From Campylobacterales bacterium (GTDB lineage: Bacteria; Campylobacterota; Campylobacteria; Campylobacterales; JALSKU01): a stretch of DNA of 46,689 bases. A program made the translations under genes and the position numbers. Below the pieces are notes generated by a model. That model saw only the letters and a program-made list of their open reading frames with translations. It had not been told where the DNA came from and did no database searches. Location of the stretch: contig JALVXV010000116.1 in the NCBI GenBank assembly GCA_027038235.1, positions 1 to 46,689 on the forward strand. The letters are read 5' to 3'. Shown one piece after another: positions 43,189 to 46,689 of the stretch; position 1 is the stretch's first letter; every line of letters begins with the position of its first letter.

Positions 43189-43214
43189 AACAGACCCTCT
43201 AAAAGAGTCTGCTG
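43189..43214 (-). promoter_or_regulatory. Hairpin in the rpmE leader
   Basis: CAGACcCTCT pairs with AGAGTCTG, a stem of eight base pairs with one bulge, in the probable leader of rpmE, about 45 bases upstream of the ATG. It may be an autoregulatory L31 site, as leaders of L31 are in other phyla, or a terminator followed by a weak U-run. No comparison could be made here. Confidence 0.4.
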
Positions 43215-43237
43215 CTATATAGGGGAGGGGAAGTGTA

Positions 43238-43243
43238 ATTATA
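43238..43243 (-). promoter_or_regulatory. Putative -10 for rpmE
   Basis: Minus-strand TTTTGATATAATTACACT (43249-43232) is identical over 18 bases to the putative greA promoter at 9148-9131. Confidence 0.6.
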
Positions 43244-43262
43244 TCAAAATAAATTTACAAAA

Positions 43263-43676
43263 TCAAGACAAGACAAAACCAAAGATAGCAGTAATCAATA
43301 TTATAACGATATCAAATAGATATTTTTTTATGGCAAACTGCCTAAAAAGCTCTTGAGAATTTATATCTTTTACTCTTGTTTTTTTAAATAGTTTATAGAC
43401 TTTAAATGCTCCTATGATAATAGCAATTGAACTAAGGAGCATAAAATATACACTATAATTTGTATGAAATTTAAAAACTGCCAAAATAACAAAACCTGTA
43501 AATATCACTATGCTTAAGTTTAAGTAGTATAGTGGAGTAAAAAATTCAAATTTTTTAGTCATATTTATATACTCTTTACTACTTTTTACAACAAAAAAGC
43601 TAACAATCGCAAACAGTAATGTCAAAAATAGAAAAAATATATGTATCTGTATTGATAAGGAAACTAGCTCATCCAT
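43263..43676 (-). CDS. Four-span membrane protein of unknown function
   Basis: A 137-residue hydrophobic protein with four predicted membrane helices (about 8-29, 47-65, 72-88 and 117-136) and a short basic cytoplasmic loop (YKLFKKTRVKD). I do not recognise a family. It has a consensus sigma-70 promoter upstream (43737-43765) and a GTAGGATC site before the ATG, then rpmE about 120 bases on. Confidence 0.75.
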   Translation of the reverse strand: MDELVSLSIQIHIFFLFLTLLFAIVSFFVVKSSKEYINMTKKFEFFTPLYYLNLSIVIFTGFVILAVFKFHTNYSVYFMLLSSIAIIIGAFKVYKLFKKTRVKDINSQELFRQFAIKKYLFDIVIILITAIFGFVLS

Positions 43677-43731
43677 CCATTGATCCTACAAATTCTAAAA
43701 AAGCTTAAAAAGATCTCTTTTATTGATTTTC

Positions 43732-43760
43732 TTGACATTATACTTTTAAATTTTTATCTT
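43732..43760 (+). promoter_or_regulatory. Plus-strand promoter candidate opposite the consensus one
   Basis: TTGACA at 43732-43737, 17 bases, then TATCTT at 43755-43760. Each of its elements overlaps one of the opposing promoter by one base. It could serve the pseudopilins along with the -10 at 43832. Confidence 0.4.
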
Positions 43761-43765
43761 GTCAA
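43737..43765 (-). promoter_or_regulatory. Consensus sigma-70 promoter for the four-span membrane protein
   Basis: Minus strand reads TTGACA (43765-43760), exactly 17 bases, TATAAT (43742-43737): a perfect match to the bacterial consensus. That is rare in Campylobacterota, where -35 elements are usually absent. Confidence 0.7.
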
Positions 43766-43829
43766 TACTCTAATATCACCATTATTGGCTCCCTTGCTTT
43801 AAAATTTATCTAACTTTAACCGATATGGG

Positions 43830-43837
43830 TGTACAAT
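43830..43837 (+). promoter_or_regulatory. Putative extended -10 for the pseudopilin pair
   Basis: TGTACAAT (TACAAT at 43832-43837), 32 bases before the ATG, followed by a consensus AAGGAGG at 43858-43864. Confidence 0.5.
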
Positions 43838-43869
43838 AAATAAAAATAACTGCCACCAAGGAGGAAGTT

Positions 43870-44604
43870 ATGAAAAGAAGCGGTTTTACAATGATAGAGC
43901 TTATTTTTGTTATTGTTATCATAGGAATATTGGCTGCTACTGCACTACCAAAATTTAATGGAGTAAAGGATAGAGCTAAAGTAAATAGCGAATTATCTGC
44001 TTTGGATGGCTTAAATACAGCTATAGTTGTAGAACAAGAGGGTAGATATGATGATTATGGTGATACTGAAGTAAATTGGTATAATTTGCCTGAAGATGAT
44101 GTAAATGGTACCAATATCAAGACAAAATCAGCTAGAGTAGCACTATATAAAAGAGTTAATGATGAAAATAAAGTATTGTCAAAAATTGCTAAAAAAGTAA
44201 ACTCACTAAAGATACAAGGTTTTTCACCTCTAAAAAGTGATGGTACTACAAGTTTTTATGCCCCACTCTACTATGATCCTGTGGTAATTACAGGAAAAGC
44301 TAGTGATCCAATAATTGGTGTAAAATATCCTACAGATCATGATGGTGATGATATACCAGGAAAACCTGATAAAAACGACTTTTGGGTATTTAATCCTTCA
44401 CCTTTTGATTTAGAAATTTATAATAATGATGGCAACAATGTAAATACTGTAACAATAGAATCTGGCACTATAGGTTTAGTTGATGTAAATGGAACAAAAC
44501 CGACAGTATTTTATAATTCTAATGGGATTAGCAAGATCTATTTTAGAGTCAAATCAGGAGATAGCATACTCTCATCACATAGATTTTATGGTATAGACAA
44601 CTAA
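43870..44604 (+). CDS. Pseudopilin-like protein with type IV prepilin signal
   Basis: A 244-residue protein with a class III signal: MKRSG then FTMIELIFVIVIIGILA, cleaved between Gly5 and Phe6, with Glu5 of the mature protein kept. The rest is Asp/Asn-rich and includes DHDGDDIPGKPDKNDFW (about residues 156-172), resembling calcium-binding pseudopilin loops. It is probably a minor pilin or type II secretion-type pseudopilin assembled by a pilus machine not encoded here. The ribosome site is strong. A second gene of the same plan follows after three bases. Confidence 0.85.
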   Translation: MKRSGFTMIELIFVIVIIGILAATALPKFNGVKDRAKVNSELSALDGLNTAIVVEQEGRYDDYGDTEVNWYNLPEDDVNGTNIKTKSARVALYKRVNDENKVLSKIAKKVNSLKIQGFSPLKSDGTTSFYAPLYYDPVVITGKASDPIIGVKYPTDHDGDDIPGKPDKNDFWVFNPSPFDLEIYNNDGNNVNTVTIESGTIGLVDVNGTKPTVFYNSNGISKIYFRVKSGDSILSSHRFYGIDN

Positions 44605-44607
44605 ACG

Positions 44608-45219
44608 ATGAATAGATCAGCCTTTACAATGATAGAGCTTATTTTTGTCATTGTTATCATAGGGATACTAGCCTCTATGGCACTACCTAAATTTGCAGGA
44701 ATAAATGATAGAGCAAAGAAGGCTGCTGAGGTTGCAACTATGTCAGCAGTTGCAACTGCAATAGATGGAGCTCATGGAGAGTGGAGTATCAACGAGGGGG
44801 ATTTTGTATGGGGAAACAATCAAGATAGCAATACCCATCCACTAAATAGTGTAGGATACCCCGATGATCTATCTGCAAATGGACAAACTTTTGGGGCTCT
44901 TTTAAGATCTGCAACAAATGCAGATAAATTTAAAAAGGTTTTTGATAAAAACAGTAGTGATTTTACATTCTCTATATTTACAGGACCTGCTTCTAATGCT
45001 GTAAATGGTGCAAATTATGATAGAGATGCTAAAAATAGCGACATTCCAGGAAAGCCTGATAAGAATGATTATTGGATCTATATCTCATATGCAAACCCAA
45101 ATAAAACTTGCAAAGAGCTATACAGTAACAAAGTAGTTCACTCAGGAGATTTGATTCTTATAGATGTAGATGGAGTAACTTTAACAAAATATAGTGATAT
45201 ATCCATAACCTGCAACTAA
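44608..45219 (+). CDS. Second pseudopilin-like protein
   Basis: A 203-residue paralogue of the preceding gene, sharing the N-terminal helix (FTMIELIFVIVIIGILAS-ALPKF) almost base for base and the motif DIPGKPDKND-W near residue 150, while the middle differs. The prepilin cleavage site has Ala at -1 (RSA/FTM) rather than Gly, which prepilin peptidases tolerate less well. One disulphide is possible (NKTCKELY and SITCN). The gap to the preceding gene is three bases, so the pair is one operon. Confidence 0.85.
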   Translation: MNRSAFTMIELIFVIVIIGILASMALPKFAGINDRAKKAAEVATMSAVATAIDGAHGEWSINEGDFVWGNNQDSNTHPLNSVGYPDDLSANGQTFGALLRSATNADKFKKVFDKNSSDFTFSIFTGPASNAVNGANYDRDAKNSDIPGKPDKNDYWIYISYANPNKTCKELYSNKVVHSGDLILIDVDGVTLTKYSDISITCN

Positions 45220-45244
45220 TCTAACAAAAATTACCACTCAAAAA

Positions 45245-45270
45245 ATTAAGGGGTCGGGGCTAAACTTTTA
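45245..45270. repeat. 26-bp direct repeat, copy 1
   Basis: Core AAGGGGTCGGGG followed by an AT-rich tail; the second copy is at 46114-46139 with one mismatch. The pair brackets the frameshifted membrane gene. GGGGTCGGG-type sequences accompany RAYT/IS200-like transposases in other genomes (from memory), but no transposase is in the window. Confidence 0.8.
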
Positions 45271-45332
45271 ACTTTTATCACAAAATTGCATTAGATATAA
45301 GAGCTAGCTTTCAAATATAAAAATATTTTTGA

Positions 45333-45338
45333 TACAAT
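45333..45338 (+). promoter_or_regulatory. Putative -10 for the frameshifted membrane gene
   Basis: GATACAAT with TACAAT at 45333-45338, about 100 bases before the ATG at 45440. Confidence 0.45.
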
Positions 45339-45361
45339 AAACAAAAAAGAGTATGTAGAGT

Positions 45362-45401
45362 ATATTTCAAAGGTAGCTTAGTGGAGTTATCTTTGAAATA
45401 C
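45362..45401. promoter_or_regulatory. Inverted repeat in the leader of the frameshifted gene
   Basis: TATTTCAAAG (about 45363-45372) and CTTTGAAATA (about 45391-45400) are perfectly complementary over ten bases with a centre of about 18. It lies between the promoter and the start codon, followed by a short heptamer array. Could be an operator, an RNA hairpin or a remnant. Confidence 0.6.
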
Positions 45402-45424
45402 AAAGCTCTAAGCTCTTAGCTTTT
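45402..45424. repeat. Short GCTCTAA/GCTCTTA heptamer array
   Basis: AAAGCTCTAAGCTCTTAGCTTT is itself nearly palindromic and contains two heptamer units. It sits just upstream of the GAGAGG ribosome site of the 45440 gene, the same placement as in serB, clpX and hom. Confidence 0.75.
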
Positions 45425-45439
45425 AAAACGAGAGGTTGC

Positions 45440-46059
45440 ATGATGAGAAATGATGATGAGTTGATTTTTGAGATGGAAGATTATGCTTATTTGTATGAAT
45501 GGTTTTTTGGAGTAATACTGGCAATGATCTTATTTTTACTTCTTTACTTTAACACAATACATGGAATTAATAAATCATTTGCTTATATAGCAATAATTTA
45601 TACAGTAGTTTCTAGCATAAGAAAATTTTATGAATTTTTCATTGAAAAAAATAAAAACTATTTTTTTATAAACATAAAATAGAAAGAAGTAATAAAAAAA
45701 TCAAAATAAAAATAAATGATATAAAGGAAATTTATAAAATTTCATCTATATATTTCTTATCTTTTAATGGCATAAAAAGACTAAATAAATTTAGAATAAT
45801 TTTATCTATTGTATTATTTTCATGGCTTTTTATTCCGTCGCTATTATTATTAAATATAATATTATCAATTTATTATAAAAAAATAGCAATACAAAAAGTA
45901 TTAGTTACCATAGGAAAAACTGATAATGAAGTGATAATAATTCCTATCCCATATCACGACAAAGAAAAATATGAAAAGTTAAGCAACTACTTCAAGGTCT
46001 ATCTAAATACAGATATCAACAATTTACAAACAAAATATTTCATACCGCAAAAAGGATAA
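45440..46059 (+). pseudogene. Membrane protein split by a frameshift at a T7 tract
   Basis: The first frame (45440-45682, 80 residues) has one or two membrane segments and ends IEKNKNYFFINIK. A second frame, open from 45643 to the TAA at 46057-46059, carries on with KIERSNKKIKIKINDIKEIY, two hydrophobic stretches (around 45820-45880) and a C-terminal soluble part IIPIPYHDKEKYEKL. Adding one T to the T7 run at 45661-45667 joins them into one protein of about 205 residues. The gene may be a pseudogene, phase-variable, or affected by a sequencing error. No known family is recognised. Confidence 0.7.
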
Positions 46060-46113
46060 AACTTAACAGATGTACACTTTACAGAAAAATAGGCAAAAGA
46101 GTTTTTAAAAGAT

Positions 46114-46139
46114 ATTAAGGGGTCGGGGATAAACTTTTA
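46114..46139. repeat. 26-bp direct repeat, copy 2
   Basis: Identical to 45245-45270 but for one base (A for C after GGTCGGGG). It lies between the frameshifted gene and the Fic gene, 869 bases from copy 1. Confidence 0.8.
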
Positions 46140-46146
46140 GGTTTTG

Positions 46147-46689
46147 TTAGACATTTAAATTGCTTATCAATTCTAAACTTTTATCTATGCTCTCTTGTAA
46201 AAATTTATGCAAACCATTTTTATCATTTATTGCTTTTAAATATTCATCTCTATTTTCATTTTTTATTAATGGTGGAATTATATTATTTTGTATAGCTTGA
46301 TAAGCCATTAAAAGTCTCCCAACTCTTCCATTACCATCTGCAAATGGATGTATCCTTTCAAATAATATGTGAAACTCTGCCATATCTTCTAAATTCATAC
46401 TGTTACTTTTAAATCTATAAAGTAGATTTTCTATATCATTTGAAATCATATGAGGGGCTGATAATTTTATATCCACACCTTTAATATATCTTTCATCAAA
46501 CCTATAAGCTCCTATAGGTTTAGTTATATACTCAGGTGCTACTTTTAGGGCATCTTCAAAGATAATAGCATGAATATCTTTTATAAAGCTGCTATCAATT
46601 ATATTAGCAGGATTTTGTGATTCTCTAACTACCACATCATAGGCTTTTGCAAATCCTAAAATAATAAGTTGTTCTCCAAGTGACTTATG
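46147..46689 (-). CDS. Fic-family protein, N-terminus cut by window edge
   Basis: A Fic-domain protein that probably transfers AMP or another nucleotide moiety to a target protein. The catalytic motif HPFADGNGRVGR (His of HxFx(D/E)GNGRxxR) is complete, followed by the ARLLMAYQ-like helix. The frame stays open from GTG 46633-46635 to the right edge (KSLGEQLIILGFAKAYD), so the true start is outside. An inhibitory (S/T)xxxE(G/N) helix is not visible in the part present. Toxin-antitoxin use or target is unknown. Confidence 0.88.
   Translation of the reverse strand, partial: HKSLGEQLIILGFAKAYDVVVRESQNPANIIDSSFIKDIHAIIFEDALKVAPEYITKPIGAYRFDERYIKGVDIKLSAPHMISNDIENLLYRFKSNSMNLEDMAEFHILFERIHPFADGNGRVGRLLMAYQAIQNNIIPPLIKNENRDEYLKAINDKNGLHKFLQESIDKSLELISNLNV

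Noticed and set aside
43795..43812. TTGGCTCCCTTGC as a sigma-54 promoter before the pseudopilins
   Set aside because: GG and GC are seven bases apart, not the ten that the -24/-12 pattern needs.
45245..45270. 26-bp repeats as insertion-sequence ends
   Set aside because: They are direct, not inverted, and no transposase lies between or beside them; reported only as direct repeats.
1..46689. tRNA or rRNA genes
   Set aside because: I saw no cloverleaf with a GGTTCGA-type loop or rRNA segment in any gap; a tRNAscan run would settle this.

Overview
The window looks like a chromosome segment from an AT-rich member of the Campylobacterota (formerly Epsilonproteobacteria). The evidence is family-level: CheV-CheA-CheW with a receiver domain fused to CheA, a second FlhB-like protein (FlhX), paired DUF2393 proteins, short LpxB, -10-only promoters, and a gene order that I recall from Campylobacter jejuni (serB-cheW-cheA-cheV-greA-lpxB-surE; fabZ-lpxA-clpX-mreB-mreC-carB; trxB-trxA-yraN-hom-aminotransferase-rlmB-rsmI-rpmE). 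I cannot assign a genus from the sequence alone.

Layout. 1-1147: accessory patch with an edge-truncated ORF6N protein and an internally deleted EcoRI-type adenine methyltransferase. 1205-2849: serB and a MetF-like reductase, divergent. 3005-9029 (minus): greA-argC-lpxH-like-cheV-cheA-cheW, an almost gapless operon. 9138-12100: lpxB, surE, tcdA and a small membrane protein. 12097-19044 (minus): Sua5-like, carB, mreC, mreB, clpX. 19150-24934 (minus): lpxA, fabZ, queH, bcp and a Cache-PAS-GGDEF-EAL protein. 25060-28844 (plus): ilvE, an SPFH protein, hisIE and two DUF2393 proteins. 28887-32742 (minus): trxA, a CXXC-less thioredoxin-fold protein, trxB, dapB, purF. 32856-34561 (plus): FliK-like protein and FlhX. 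34548-43676 (minus): yraN, an fdhF-like gene, hom, an aminotransferase, a periplasmic protein, a RodZ-like protein, rlmB, rsmI, rpmE and a membrane protein. 43870-45219 (plus): two tandem pseudopilin-like genes. 45220-46689: accessory patch with a frameshifted membrane protein between two copies of a 26-bp direct repeat, then an edge-truncated Fic protein.

The most unusual signal is between the genes. At about 17 places in 46.7 kb there are short tandem arrays of 7-bp units from four sequence families: CTAAATC, CACTAAT/CACGAAT, GCTCTAA/GCTCTTA/GCTCTTG and GGTCGCT. Many arrays come as two inverted halves around a short spacer, so their transcripts should fold into long imperfect hairpins. They abut or supply stop codons (serB, carB, bcp, rsmI, the 38-kb aminotransferase), sit just upstream of ribosome binding sites (serB, clpX, carB, hom), make up most of the likely greA leader, and enter coding sequence in carB and at the start of the Sua5-like gene. 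Because seven is not a multiple of three, copy-number change inside a gene shifts the frame.

Functionally the core genes cover chemotaxis, lipid A synthesis, cell shape (MreB, MreC, RodZ-like), tRNA/rRNA modification (QueH, TcdA, Sua5-like, RlmB, RsmI), amino-acid, purine and pyrimidine synthesis, and thiol redox. Both ends carry DNA with signs of decay or exchange.
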